Below, one piece after another: positions 1 through 8,484 of a stretch of DNA of 64,000 nt. This DNA comes from an uncultured Parabacteroides sp. (GTDB lineage: Bacteria > Bacteroidota > Bacteroidia > Bacteroidales > Tannerellaceae), in NCBI RefSeq assembly GCF_902493135.1, contig NZ_CABUOD010000001.1, positions 1-64,000 of the forward strand. The letters are read 5' to 3'. Both the position numbers and the translations under genes were made by a program. The notes below the pieces were generated by a model. That model worked only from the letters and a program-made list of their open reading frames with translations, was not told the origin of the DNA and ran no database searches. Position 1 is the stretch's first letter. The number at the start of each line of letters is the position of its first letter.

Positions 1-2
1 GT

Positions 3-113
3 CTTCCTGTGATGCAGGAAATGAAAGCCACGGCCGGAATCGTAACAGAAGAGCTTCGTCTGATAGAGCGTCTCTTCCAGCCACTGAGAAAGATCATGAA
101 GGAAGGGCTTTGA
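3..113 (+). CDS. C-terminal end of an unidentified protein (cut by window edge)
   Basis: An open frame enters from the left edge and stops with TGA at 111-113, giving 36 residues rich in Leu, Glu and Lys that would form an amphipathic helix (it ends LRKIMKEGL). The residue mix looks like real coding sequence, and the other two forward frames look poor. The family cannot be recognised from this fragment. The next gene starts 77 bases downstream on the same strand, so the two may be co-transcribed. Confidence 0.5.
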   Translation, partial: LPVMQEMKATAGIVTEELRLIERLFQPLRKIMKEGL

Positions 114-190
114 GGCGTTTTGGGGTATAGCCGGTCTGTTCCGGTGGCTTTCCGGGTGCGAGGGATCAACTTTCCCCCTCCGGAAATGAT

Positions 191-655
191 ATGAAAGAAG
201 AATTGGTTGCGCTGTTTGGGGGCGCAAAACCTACCGTCCGCTTGTTTCACGAGTTGTTGAAGTGTATGCCTCTTGAAGAAAGGGGCATTTTTTTTGACCG
301 TACGTTCGGGCTTGCCCTGTCGGGTTGGACGGATCTGTCAGTGCCTTACCGTTTGTTTTTGGTGCGTCTGATCAAGGCCAACCGCCAGCGTTTTGTGGAT
401 TATGTCCGGCAAAAGACGGTGTTCGGTGAGTTTTTGTATAGGATGGACGAGTTAAATTTGTTCTTGAAGGGCCTTAATTTGTTGGTAGATCCGTATAAAA
501 ATCCTAAATCTTCATATACGGAAATTTCTTTTTCTCTTTTGCTCGCTTTCGATATGGATGTGTCCGTCAAGTATTTGGCTGACAAAATCCGGTATGCGAG
601 GATGGATTCGTATGATTTTGCCGACCTGATGGAGAAAAGCAGTGAGATGGAGTGA
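191..655 (+). CDS. Unidentified 154-residue protein
   Basis: No family recognised. The protein is soluble, with no signal peptide or membrane segment, and is rich in Leu, Phe and Arg in a pattern suggesting an all-helical fold. Its codon use is more A/T-rich in the second half than in the downstream genes. It sits just upstream of an HU-like/holin/M15 cassette, a spot that in Bacteroidales often holds variable accessory genes. A hairpin with a T-run follows at 691-734, so its transcript probably ends there and it is not in one operon with the HU-like gene. A shorter antisense frame over its 3' half looks like a shadow. Confidence 0.65.
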   Translation: MKEELVALFGGAKPTVRLFHELLKCMPLEERGIFFDRTFGLALSGWTDLSVPYRLFLVRLIKANRQRFVDYVRQKTVFGEFLYRMDELNLFLKGLNLLVDPYKNPKSSYTEISFSLLLAFDMDVSVKYLADKIRYARMDSYDFADLMEKSSEME

Positions 656-690
656 TAAATCAATGCTTAACCGTCCGGCCTACTCTGGGC

Positions 691-734
691 AAAGGTACCG
701 CTGTCGCTTGCGAAGCGAGTTTCAGACCTTTTTT
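691..734 (+). terminator. Rho-independent terminator after the 191-655 gene
   Basis: An interrupted hairpin has outer arms AAAGGT/ACCTTT, a middle CTG/CAG and an inner CGCTTGCGAAGCG stem-loop. It runs directly into six T residues at 729-734. It separates the unidentified gene from the HU-like gene. Confidence 0.6.
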
Positions 735-760
735 AACGGTTTGCCGCTACTCTATCTTTG
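731..760 (+). promoter_or_regulatory. Bacteroidetes-type promoter of the HU-like gene
   Basis: TATCTTTG at 753-760 matches the TAnnTTTG -7 box. A T-rich stretch (TTTT, 731-734) lies 18 bases upstream in the -33 position, which is weaker than the usual TTTG. The start codon is at 807, giving a leader of about 40 bases. Confidence 0.5.
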
Positions 761-806
761 CAATGTGATCAAAAACAAATTATTAATCATTTAAAAATTA
801 AAGATT

Positions 807-1253
807 ATGGCTCTGAAGTACAAATTAGTTCAGAAAAGGAACTTAGGCAAGGACCAGGAAGAAAATCCTGAAAAGGTGTATGCACAGATGGTCAGTGGTG
901 ACTTGGTGACATTTGAAGAACTGGTCGAAGAAGTCGGTGACAGCACCGTTGCCGGTAGTGCCGGGGTAAAGGCTGTATTGGATCGTCTGAATGTGGTTTT
1001 GGGACGTCATTTGCGTAACGGGCGTCGTGTGAATGTGGGCGAATTGGGTACTTTTCGTCTGAATTTCGGTTCGCAGGGTGTAGTGGGTTCCGATGATTTC
1101 AATACGGGGCTGATCCGTGAACCCCGTGTTCGTTTCCTTCCGGGTAAGGCGTTGCGCACCATGAAAAGCCGTACAAGTTTCGAACGAATCGTTCCGGCAA
1201 CGGACGGATCGGCTCCCGGCGGGGGAGAGGAAGAGAGACCGGGAGAACTTTGA
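807..1253 (+). CDS. HU-like DNA-binding protein (Bacteroidales HU-related family)
   Basis: The 148 residues contain an HU/IHF-like fold: an N-terminal strand-helix region (MALKYKLVQKRNL), a helical dimerisation part around residues 35-75, and a beta-arm region around residues 75-120 with VNVGELGTFRLNF, where HU proteins have their conserved Gly-x-Gly-x-F turn. The family is longer than classical HU (about 90 residues) and normally has a low-complexity tail. Here the tail is Gly/Glu-rich and ends EERPGEL, a heptapeptide also near the end of the unrelated protein at 20325-21134. In Bacteroidales this family usually sits beside an amidase or peptidase, as here. It probably binds DNA as a dimer; its cellular role is not established. 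Confidence 0.88.
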   Translation: MALKYKLVQKRNLGKDQEENPEKVYAQMVSGDLVTFEELVEEVGDSTVAGSAGVKAVLDRLNVVLGRHLRNGRRVNVGELGTFRLNFGSQGVVGSDDFNTGLIREPRVRFLPGKALRTMKSRTSFERIVPATDGSAPGGGEEERPGEL

Positions 1254-1307
1254 GAATTGAAAATGGAAAATTGAGAATTGAAAAATCATAATCTCAGACC
1301 ATAAATC

Positions 1308-1505
1308 ATGAAGAGGTTGACGGTTCAGTTGACAATGGCAGTCCTGCTCACAATGAGCGGGATTGTTCTTCTCTTCTGCGGATTCTGGATCGATCCGCAA
1401 GGGAAGGTGGATAACAGCGTGTTGGTGGCTTTCGGGGAGATCAGCACGTTTGCGGGGGCGCTTTTCGGGGTGGACTACTCTTATAAATTGAGAATTAAGA
1501 ATTGA
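1308..1505 (+). CDS. Small two-helix membrane protein, holin-like
   Basis: The 65 residues have two predicted membrane helices, about 8-27 (MAVLLTMSGIVLLFCGFW) and about 38-56, and a short charged tail. Size, topology and position directly before a cell-wall peptidase match small class II holins, which let endolysins cross the inner membrane. No catalytic motif is expected. It is flanked on both sides by A/T-rich repeat tracts (1251-1290 and 1485-1525), and its last codons lie inside the second tract. Function is inferred from context and topology only. Confidence 0.6.
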   Translation: MKRLTVQLTMAVLLTMSGIVLLFCGFWIDPQGKVDNSVLVAFGEISTFAGALFGVDYSYKLRIKN

Positions 1506-1529
1506 GAATTTAAAAATGAAGATTAAAAA

Positions 1530-2366
1530 ATGAGAGATGGGAGGTTGAGTGAACATTTCGGGTTGGAAGAGATGTGTTATAGCAGGACCGGGATGGAAAA
1601 TGGGATTGACAATATGCCGGGAAAGGAGGCTCTTGCTGCGTTGAAGTACTTGGTTACGGGGCTATTGGAGCCGTTGCGGAAGTTGTATGGCAAGCCGGTC
1701 GGGGTGACAAGCGGGTATCGTAGCGAAGAAGTCAACCGGCTGGTGGGAGGCGTGCCCGGCAGCCAGCATACAAAAGGGGAGGCTGCCGATTGTTATGTGC
1801 CTGACGCGGCTGGACTGTTGGCTGTCTTACGGCAGTCGGGGCTTGAGTTCGACCAAGCGATCCTTTACCGGAAGCGGAATTTCCTTCATTTGTCGCTAAA
1901 GGAAACCGGTAAAAACAGGATGCAGGTGCTTTTACGTCTTTTGGCACTGGTTTTCTTGTTGTCGGGATGCGGAGTGGGCAGGCGGAGCCATCGGCTGGAA
2001 TCGGCAGTCTGTTTGGACAGTGTCCGTTTGTCTGTCGGGGAGATGGGGATGCAGAAAAAGGATATCCGCCTGATCGATACGGTTGCCTGGAATTTGCAGC
2101 AGGTCGTTTATTTCGCCCCTGACAGTACGGGTAAGCAATACCCGGAATCCGTTACAACGTTGCAAATGGATCGCAGCCGACAGTTTACCGATACAGGAAG
2201 GATTGTGACATGCCGGCAAACGGACTATACCGGCCGGCATACGGAGGAAAAACTGGGCCGGACGGAGACACGCCGGACCCCCCGTTCACCGGGTTGTTTT
2301 TTCTTTGGGATTGTCTTTTTATTTGTCTTGAGTTTCTTCCTTTATAAAAGATTGAAGCCTGGATAA
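1530..2366 (+). CDS. M15-family D,D-peptidase (endolysin-like) running into a lipoprotein-like C-terminal part
   Basis: Residues 1-130 form a peptidase M15A domain (LAS superfamily): SGYRS at 61-65, the zinc ligands His80 and Asp87 in GSQHTKGEAAD, and a third ligand His120 in FLHLSL. Such enzymes cut D-amino-acid bonds in peptidoglycan. The frame then continues without a stop. Met131 (base 1920) begins a perfect lipoprotein signal, MQVLLRLLALVFLLSGC, with Cys at 147, followed by a Ser/Thr/Arg-rich region and a second membrane helix near residues 252-271. Either the two are fused, or an internal start at 1920 makes a separate lipoprotein. M15 domains of this type are usually about 130-150 residues on their own. 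Together with the upstream holin-like gene it resembles a lysis cassette (holin, endolysin, spanin-like lipoprotein). Confidence 0.8.
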   Translation: MRDGRLSEHFGLEEMCYSRTGMENGIDNMPGKEALAALKYLVTGLLEPLRKLYGKPVGVTSGYRSEEVNRLVGGVPGSQHTKGEAADCYVPDAAGLLAVLRQSGLEFDQAILYRKRNFLHLSLKETGKNRMQVLLRLLALVFLLSGCGVGRRSHRLESAVCLDSVRLSVGEMGMQKKDIRLIDTVAWNLQQVVYFAPDSTGKQYPESVTTLQMDRSRQFTDTGRIVTCRQTDYTGRHTEEKLGRTETRRTPRSPGCFFFGIVFLFVLSFFLYKRLKPG

Positions 2367-2434
2367 TGCAATAAAAAGGCCTTTCTCTCCGTATAAATCC
2401 GTATAAAATAGTAATTTTGTAAGCTAATTAGGTT

Positions 2435-3790
2435 ATGTATATGCTAAGAACGGAAATTAGGAAACTGGGAGGATTGATCTCTTTCTTGTTTGTGGTGTTG
2501 GCCATTCAGGCACAGCAGTATACGGTGACAGGAGGAAACGGAACTCCTTATTTGTTGGAAAATCGAGGGAATCGCATATGGGTTTATCTGGTATATGGAA
2601 TGGATAATGTGGAGATCCGCTATACCTCTTCGTCCGCCAACCATCAATGGTACCGGTATAAGCAAAAGGCATTGGACCGGGAGCCCGTTTCGTGTGAACA
2701 GAACGGGGCGACATCTGTTATTCGGAATATAGAGGATGGAACCGGGTACTATGTGGAGGATCCGGCTTCCGGCATGAATGGTTGGTATGTATGGATCATC
2801 GATTATAGCAAATATGTCTTTAATGTCGAGAGTATCACAGTCAAAGGAAATTGTGACGGCTTTCGGTTGGAAGGTTCTCCGGCTGTCCCGGTCATGTATT
2901 ATTATACCCCGTCGGGAAGCCGGATGACGGTGAAGCGGGAGTTCGATGTCGCTTATCAGACATTGGAGTGGTCTGAAGACAACAAGTATTTTTCGCCGAA
3001 GAATGTGCAAAGGACACTGTCTGAAGGACCTTATTCGGTAAGGATAAACGATAACGAAACAATTCCGTTGTGCGATACGGAGGTCACGCTTTCCGGCGAT
3101 CAGTTTGCGAAACATTTCGGAGTGGAGAAATCGATTACTTCGGATACCTATCAGGCGGTGGCTGTCGAAGTGCATGTCGATACGACATTCATGATGGATA
3201 ATGCGGAGAATATGACAGCGGGAGACGGGGAATATCTTTCCGCTCCGGCAACGGTCACTTTCCGTGCGTATGCCAATGATCCGGTAGCGACGCTGTATAC
3301 CTGGAAGATATATAGGAGCGATGTGGAGAACGGGGCTGAGAATCCGTTGGTGGAATACAGGGATGAGGAGATCGATTATACGTTTACGGAGAAAGGCGAT
3401 TATACGGCGGTTGCGACTGTCAGTAACGCGACGGGAGAGTGTGAGGCGGTTTCCAATTCGATTGAAATCAAGATTGCCGAATCGGAGCTGCAAATCCCGA
3501 ATGCTTTTTCGCCCGGTACGACGCCCGGCATCAATGATGAGTTTCGTGTCGCCTACAAATCGCTTGTGACCTATAAGTGCTGGATATTCAACCGGTGGGG
3601 GGTACAGATGTACCATTCCACTAATCCGGCGGAAGGGTGGGATGGCAAAAAAGGAGGAAAATATGTCGCTCCCGGCGTCTACTTTTATGTGATAGATGCA
3701 GTGGGATCGGATGGTATTAAGTATAATAAAAAAGGTTCTATAAATATTCTTAGACCCAAGAAAATTGATGATGAAATTATTGAGCAGTAA
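2435..3790 (+). CDS. Secreted protein with T9SS type B sorting domain (gliding-motility CHU_C family)
   Basis: An N-terminal signal peptide (residues about 10-27, FLFVVLAIQAQ) is followed by a beta-rich body. Residues about 260-345 look like a PKD/Ig-like domain (YTWKIYRSD...YTFTEKGDYTAVATVSN). The last 90 residues are a type B sorting domain: IPNAFSPGTTPGINDEF, then WIFNRWGVQMY, GWDG and APGVYFYVIDA. Known members are exported through the type IX secretion system and the tail is recognised at the outer membrane. A -7 box TAATTTTG lies at 2412-2419, about 16 bases before the start. The stop overlaps the following lytic transglycosylase by about 23 bases, so the two are probably translated from one message. 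The ligand of the body domain is unknown. Confidence 0.85.
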   Translation: MYMLRTEIRKLGGLISFLFVVLAIQAQQYTVTGGNGTPYLLENRGNRIWVYLVYGMDNVEIRYTSSSANHQWYRYKQKALDREPVSCEQNGATSVIRNIEDGTGYYVEDPASGMNGWYVWIIDYSKYVFNVESITVKGNCDGFRLEGSPAVPVMYYYTPSGSRMTVKREFDVAYQTLEWSEDNKYFSPKNVQRTLSEGPYSVRINDNETIPLCDTEVTLSGDQFAKHFGVEKSITSDTYQAVAVEVHVDTTFMMDNAENMTAGDGEYLSAPATVTFRAYANDPVATLYTWKIYRSDVENGAENPLVEYRDEEIDYTFTEKGDYTAVATVSNATGECEAVSNSIEIKIAESELQIPNAFSPGTTPGINDEFRVAYKSLVTYKCWIFNRWGVQMYHSTNPAEGWDGKKGGKYVAPGVYFYVIDAVGSDGIKYNKKGSINILRPKKIDDEIIEQ

Positions 3791-4745
3791 CAGTATAGCC
3801 GGTTTTGTGGTGGGAAGTGCAGTGTGTCTGACCGCCTGCCTCTCCATCGGTTCGAGCGATTCGGAGAAAGTGAAAGAACAGCGTCCGGTCGTTTCATCGG
3901 TGACCATGTCGCCGGACATTCCCGTTTCCGCCTCTTTTTGCGGAAAGGAGATCGATTTGACACGTTACAATATGCATGAAGGTTTTGACCGGGAATTGAG
4001 TAGTTTTACCTATTTCCATTCTACCACCATGCTGCTGATCAAGCGGGCAAACCGCTATTTCCCGATAATCGAACCGATCCTGAAAGCCAACGGCATTCCG
4101 GACGACTTCAAGTATCTGGCGGTGATCGAGAGCCATCTCGACCCACGTGTCTCATCGCCTGCACGGGCGGTGGGAACCTGGCAGTTGTTGGAGGGGACGG
4201 CCCGTCAGTACGGGTTGACGATAACGCCTACGGTCGACGAGCGTTGCGACGTGGCGAAGGCGACCGAAGCGGCTTGCCGTTATCTGAAAGCGGCCTATGA
4301 AAAATATGGAGACTGGGCGCTGGTCGCGTCTTCCTATAATGCCGGTATGGGACGTATTTCGGGAGAGCTTGTCAAGCAGGAGGCAGACAGTTCGTTCGAT
4401 CTCTGGCTGGTGGAAGAAACTACCCGCTATGTCTATCGTATCATGGCCATCAAGCAGATATTTGAAGCTCCCTATAAATATGGGTTCGTGTTGAGGGCGC
4501 AGGATTTGTATAAACCGATCGCATGCGAGAGCGTTGCCGTCTCGACGGATATTCTGGATTTGTCCGGTTTCGCCAGGAAGAAGGGCGTCACGTATGCCGA
4601 TTTGAAACGTTTCAATCCCTGGTTGCGCGATCGTAAATTGCTGACGGCGGGAAAAACATATACGATCCGGATCCCGAAAGAATCTGACATGTATTATAAA
4701 ACGCCCAACACCTATGTGCATAATCCGGCCTGGGTGGTGAAATAA
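3768..4745 (+). CDS. Membrane-bound lytic murein transglycosylase, SLT + LysM (MltD-like) lipoprotein
   Basis: Lipoprotein signal with lipobox LTAC near residue 23, then an SLT (goose-lysozyme-like) domain: catalytic Glu in VIESHLDP, the SPARAVGTWQL loop, and the SYNAGMGRI motif. The last ~60 residues form a LysM peptidoglycan-binding module (GVTYADLKRFNPWL...GKTYTIRIPK). Such enzymes cleave the MurNAc-GlcNAc bond to 1,6-anhydro products and remodel the wall from the outer-membrane lipoprotein layer. Two in-frame ATGs (3768 and 3771) are possible starts, both inside the preceding gene, which argues for coupled translation. uvrA begins 11 bases downstream. Confidence 0.9.
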   Translation: MMKLLSSNSIAGFVVGSAVCLTACLSIGSSDSEKVKEQRPVVSSVTMSPDIPVSASFCGKEIDLTRYNMHEGFDRELSSFTYFHSTTMLLIKRANRYFPIIEPILKANGIPDDFKYLAVIESHLDPRVSSPARAVGTWQLLEGTARQYGLTITPTVDERCDVAKATEAACRYLKAAYEKYGDWALVASSYNAGMGRISGELVKQEADSSFDLWLVEETTRYVYRIMAIKQIFEAPYKYGFVLRAQDLYKPIACESVAVSTDILDLSGFARKKGVTYADLKRFNPWLRDRKLLTAGKTYTIRIPKESDMYYKTPNTYVHNPAWVVK

Positions 4746-4756
4746 GAAAACTGAAA

Positions 4757-7609
4757 ATGATGAAGGATAAGAATGCATTGGAAGGCGGCCGCATTTCCGT
4801 TTTAGGCGCCCGCGTCCATAATTTGAAGAATATAGATGTCGATATACCTCGTAACAAGCTCTCCGTGATTACCGGTATGAGCGGTAGTGGTAAGTCGTCT
4901 TTGGCTTTCGATACGATTTTTGCGGAAGGACAACGCCGTTATGTGGAGACTTTCTCCGCTTATGCGCGTAACTTCTTAGGGAATATGGAACGGCCGGATG
5001 TGGATAAGATCACCGGCCTGAGTCCTGTTATCTCGATCGAGCAGAAGACAACGAACAAGAATCCGAGATCCACGGTGGGAACGACTACCGAGATTTATGA
5101 CTTTTTCCGTCTGCTTTATGCAAGGGCGGGAGAGGCTTATTCGTACCTGAGCGGCGAGAAGATGGTGAAATACACCGAAGAACAGACGTTGGAACTGATT
5201 CTGAACCGGTATAAGGGAAAAAAGACCTATCTGCTTGCCCCGCTCGTACGTAACCGTAAAGGACATTATAAGGAACTTTTCGAACAGATGCGAAAGAAAG
5301 GGTATCTGAATGTCCGGGTGGACGGTGAGATGAAGGAGATATTTCATGGTATGAAGCTCGACCGGTATAAGATGCACAGCATCGAGGTCGTGATCGATAA
5401 GCTGGTCGTTTCGGAATCGGATGAACGCCGTTTGAAAGAAAGCCTGCGCGTCGCCATGAAGCAGGGCGACGGACTGGTACTCGTGCTGGATGCCGAGACT
5501 GACGAAGTGCGCCATTTCAGTCGCCGGTTGATGGATCCCGTGACGGGATTGTCTTACAGCGAACCGGCTCCCCATAATTTTTCGTTCAACTCTCCACAGG
5601 GCGCTTGTCCGAAATGTAAAGGATTGGGACAGGTCAACTTGTTGGACATGAATAAGATCGTACCCGATGCGTCGCTCAGCATCTACAGCGGCGGTATCGT
5701 GGCGTTGGGAAAATATAAGAATTCCTTGATATTCTGGCAGATCGAAGCTATTTGCGAGAAATATGGCGTAACGCTGAAAACTCCGATCAAAGATATTCCC
5801 GAAGAAGCGATCGATGAGATCATGAACGGGACGGACGAACGCCTGCAGATTAAAAACGATTCGCTGGGCGCTTCCAATTATTTCCTGTCGTATGAAGGGG
5901 TTGCCAAATATATCCTGATGCAGCAGGAGAGCGAGGCTTCCGCTTCCGCACAGAAATGGGCGGGACAGTTCATACGGATGGCTGCCTGTCCGGAATGTAA
6001 CGGGCAGCGGTTGAACAAGGAGGCGCTGCACTATAAGATAGCCGGAAAGAATATCGCCGAGCTTTCGGCAATGGATATTTCCGAATTGTATGAGTGGCTG
6101 GACGGTGTCGAAGATCGGTTGAACCCCAAGCAGCGGCAGATCGCTGTCGAAATCTTGAAGGAGATCCGTTCACGCCTGAAATTCCTGTTGGATGTAGGGC
6201 TGGATTACCTCGCGTTGAACCGTGCTTCGGCGACGTTGTCGGGTGGCGAGAGCCAGCGCATCCGTTTGGCGACTCAGATCGGCAGCCAGCTGGTCAATGT
6301 GCTTTATATCCTGGATGAACCGAGCATCGGGTTGCACCAGCGGGATAATGTCCGTTTGATCAACTCGTTGAAGGAATTGCGCGATACGGGCAACTCTGTT
6401 GTCGTGGTCGAGCATGACAAGGACATGATGTTGAATGCGGACTATGTGGTCGATATGGGACCGAAGGCCGGCCGTCTGGGAGGAGAGGTGGTCTTTGCCG
6501 GAACTCCCGGTGAGATGTTGAAGGTCGACACGCTTACTTCGGCCTACCTGAACGGGAAGACGGAGATTGCCGTCCCGGAAGAGCGGCGGAAAGGAAACGG
6601 ACAGTTCATCACGATAAAAGGGGCGAGCGGGAATAATCTGCGGAATGTGGATGTCACGTTCCCGTTGGGTACGCTGATCTGTGTCACGGGCGTGTCCGGC
6701 AGCGGAAAGTCTTCTTTGATCAACCGGACCTTGCAGCCGATTCTCAGCCAGCATTTCTATCGTTCCCTGGAAGATCCGTTGCCTTACAAATCAATCGAAG
6801 GGATAGACAATGTGGATAAGATAGTCAATGTGGACCAGTCACCGATCGGACGTTCGCCGAGAAGTAATCCGGCTACTTATACCGGCGTCTTTTCGGATAT
6901 CCGCAATCTGTTTGTGGATCTGCCTGAATCGAAAGTGCGTGGCTACAAACCCGGACGTTTCTCGTTCAATGTCTCCGGCGGACGTTGCGAGACGTGCAAG
7001 GGGAACGGTTACAAGACGATCGAGATGAATTTCCTGCCGGATGTGCTGGTTCCCTGTGAAGAATGTCATGGCAAGCGATACAACCGGGAAACGTTGGAAG
7101 TCCGCTTTCGCGGGAAATCCATTGCGGACATTCTGGATATGACGATCAATATGGCGGTGGAGTTTTTCGAGAATATTCCCTCGATCTTGTCGAAAGTGAA
7201 GGTATTGCAGGATGTAGGCCTGGGCTATATCAAGTTGGGGCAACCTTCCACGACTCTTTCCGGCGGTGAGAGCCAGCGTGTCAAACTGGCGACCGAACTG
7301 GCCAAGAAAGATACGGGCAAGACGCTTTACGTATTGGACGAGCCGACGACCGGTCTTCATTTCGAAGATATACGGGTCTTGCTGGGCGTCCTGAACAAAT
7401 TGGTGGATAAGGGTAATACGATCATCGTCATCGAGCATAACCTCGATGTCATCAAATGTGCCGACTATCTGATCGATATGGGTCCCGAAGGCGGACGTAA
7501 CGGCGGGCAGGTCCTTTTCACCGGAACTCCCGAAGAAATGGTAAAAGCGAAAACGAAGAGCTATACGGCTCCATTTTTGAAAGACGAATTAAAAAGCGGT
7601 AAGAAATGA
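4757..7609 (+). CDS. uvrA: UvrABC nucleotide excision repair, subunit A
   Basis: At 950 residues it has the normal UvrA length. It contains two ABC ATPase halves. The first has Walker A GMSGSGKS at 40-47 and signature LSGGESQRIRLATQ; the second has Walker A GVSGSGKS and signature LSGGESQRVKLATE. Each half carries its zinc-binding pairs: CPKCKGLG and CPECNG in the first, CETCKGNG and CEECHG in the second. Walker B motifs are YILDEPSIGLHQ and YVLDEPTTGLHF. UvrA dimers find bulky DNA lesions and load UvrB. The gene overlaps the next small gene by 4 bases (ATGA). No SOS-type box was recognised upstream. Confidence 0.98.
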   Translation: MMKDKNALEGGRISVLGARVHNLKNIDVDIPRNKLSVITGMSGSGKSSLAFDTIFAEGQRRYVETFSAYARNFLGNMERPDVDKITGLSPVISIEQKTTNKNPRSTVGTTTEIYDFFRLLYARAGEAYSYLSGEKMVKYTEEQTLELILNRYKGKKTYLLAPLVRNRKGHYKELFEQMRKKGYLNVRVDGEMKEIFHGMKLDRYKMHSIEVVIDKLVVSESDERRLKESLRVAMKQGDGLVLVLDAETDEVRHFSRRLMDPVTGLSYSEPAPHNFSFNSPQGACPKCKGLGQVNLLDMNKIVPDASLSIYSGGIVALGKYKNSLIFWQIEAICEKYGVTLKTPIKDIPEEAIDEIMNGTDERLQIKNDSLGASNYFLSYEGVAKYILMQQESEASASAQKWAGQFIRMAACPECNGQRLNKEALHYKIAGKNIAELSAMDISELYEWLDGVEDRLNPKQRQIAVEILKEIRSRLKFLLDVGLDYLALNRASATLSGGESQRIRLATQIGSQLVNVLYILDEPSIGLHQRDNVRLINSLKELRDTGNSVVVVEHDKDMMLNADYVVDMGPKAGRLGGEVVFAGTPGEMLKVDTLTSAYLNGKTEIAVPEERRKGNGQFITIKGASGNNLRNVDVTFPLGTLICVTGVSGSGKSSLINRTLQPILSQHFYRSLEDPLPYKSIEGIDNVDKIVNVDQSPIGRSPRSNPATYTGVFSDIRNLFVDLPESKVRGYKPGRFSFNVSGGRCETCKGNGYKTIEMNFLPDVLVPCEECHGKRYNRETLEVRFRGKSIADILDMTINMAVEFFENIPSILSKVKVLQDVGLGYIKLGQPSTTLSGGESQRVKLATELAKKDTGKTLYVLDEPTTGLHFEDIRVLLGVLNKLVDKGNTIIVIEHNLDVIKCADYLIDMGPEGGRNGGQVLFTGTPEEMVKAKTKSYTAPFLKDELKSGKK

Positions 7610-7824
7610 AGAATCCTATTCAGATGATTAAACAATGCGTGGAGAAGGAAGAACCTTACTTCCTGCTGCGCGGACAGGATTTATGTGCGTTGAAGGCCAT
7701 CGAAACCTATTATGAGGAGGTGAAGAAGCACGTGAAAGATCCTTATTTTATTGAAGAGATAGAAGAGATAATGAAAGATTTCCGGGCATTCCGGGAAGAA
7801 CAGGAAACCCATATACCGGATTAA
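7606..7824 (+). CDS. Small conserved hypothetical protein downstream of uvrA
   Basis: A 72-residue acidic, helical protein without signal or membrane segment (GQDLCALKAIETYYEEVKKH, then EEIEEIMKDFRAFRE). It starts inside the uvrA stop codon (ATGA overlap) and ends four bases before the YigZ-like gene, so all three are translationally linked. No named domain is recognised. The tight packing makes it a real gene; its function is unknown. Confidence 0.8.
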   Translation: MKNPIQMIKQCVEKEEPYFLLRGQDLCALKAIETYYEEVKKHVKDPYFIEEIEEIMKDFRAFREEQETHIPD

Positions 7825-7827
7825 AAG

Positions 7828-8436
7828 ATGGCGGACGACAGTTACAAGACCATTAAGCAGGTAGCCGAAGGGTACTATACGGAGAAGCGCAGCCGCTTTA
7901 TCTCGTATGCGATCCCGGTGCGTACGGTGGAGGAGGTGAAAGAGCAACTGGACAAATACCGTAAACAGTATTACGACGCCCGCCATGTCTGCTGGGCTTA
8001 TATGTTAGGGCCCGAACGCCTTACTTTCCGTGCGAACGATGACGGCGAACCGTCTTCCACAGCGGGAAAACCGATCCTGGGACAAATCAACTCGAACGGG
8101 TTGACGGATATCCTGATCGTCGTGGTCCGCTATTTCGGCGGCATCGAATTGGGGACGAGCGGCTTGATTGTCGCTTACCGGACAGCGGCCGCCGAAGCGA
8201 TAGCCGCTGCCGAGATAGAAGAGCGCACTGTTGATGAAGATATCACCATTGCATTCGAATACCCTTATCTGAACGGAATCATGCGCATTGTCAAGGAAGA
8301 GAATCCGGCGATCATCTCCCAAAAGTTTGAAATGGATTGCGAAATGACCCTTCGCATCCGCAAGGGAGAGGCCGGACGTTTGAAAGCGCGGTTGTTAAAG
8401 GTGGAAAGCGCCTATATTCCCAGAACCGAATTTTAA
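7828..8436 (+). CDS. YigZ / IMPACT-family protein
   Basis: 202 residues, the usual length for the family. The N-terminal IMPACT domain shows the diagnostic segments EKRSRFISYAIPV, ARHVCWAYMLG, NDDGEPSSTAGKPILGQI and VVVRYFGGIELGTSGL. The C-terminal ~70 residues form the ferredoxin-like DUF1949 part. Bacterial members are cytoplasmic; a link to ribosome or translation stress is proposed from the eukaryotic IMPACT homologue but is not settled for bacteria. It is the last gene of the uvrA cluster. Confidence 0.92.
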   Translation: MADDSYKTIKQVAEGYYTEKRSRFISYAIPVRTVEEVKEQLDKYRKQYYDARHVCWAYMLGPERLTFRANDDGEPSSTAGKPILGQINSNGLTDILIVVVRYFGGIELGTSGLIVAYRTAAAEAIAAAEIEERTVDEDITIAFEYPYLNGIMRIVKEENPAIISQKFEMDCEMTLRIRKGEAGRLKARLLKVESAYIPRTEF

Positions 8437-8484
8437 GCAGGTTGTTATATTACTATAATTCTAAACAAAAACAATTCGTAAATA

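Noticed and set aside
843..1556. Long minus-strand open frame over the HU-like and holin-like genes
   Set aside because: It is the antisense of two genes with recognisable protein features and shows no family pattern of its own. Similar long antisense frames occur opposite the T9SS substrate, uvrA, both GH92 genes, subunit A and subunit B.
807..2366. Prophage
   Set aside because: The HU-like/holin-like/M15 set recalls a lysis module, but no capsid, portal, terminase, integrase or tail gene is seen. The set is common on Bacteroidales chromosomes.
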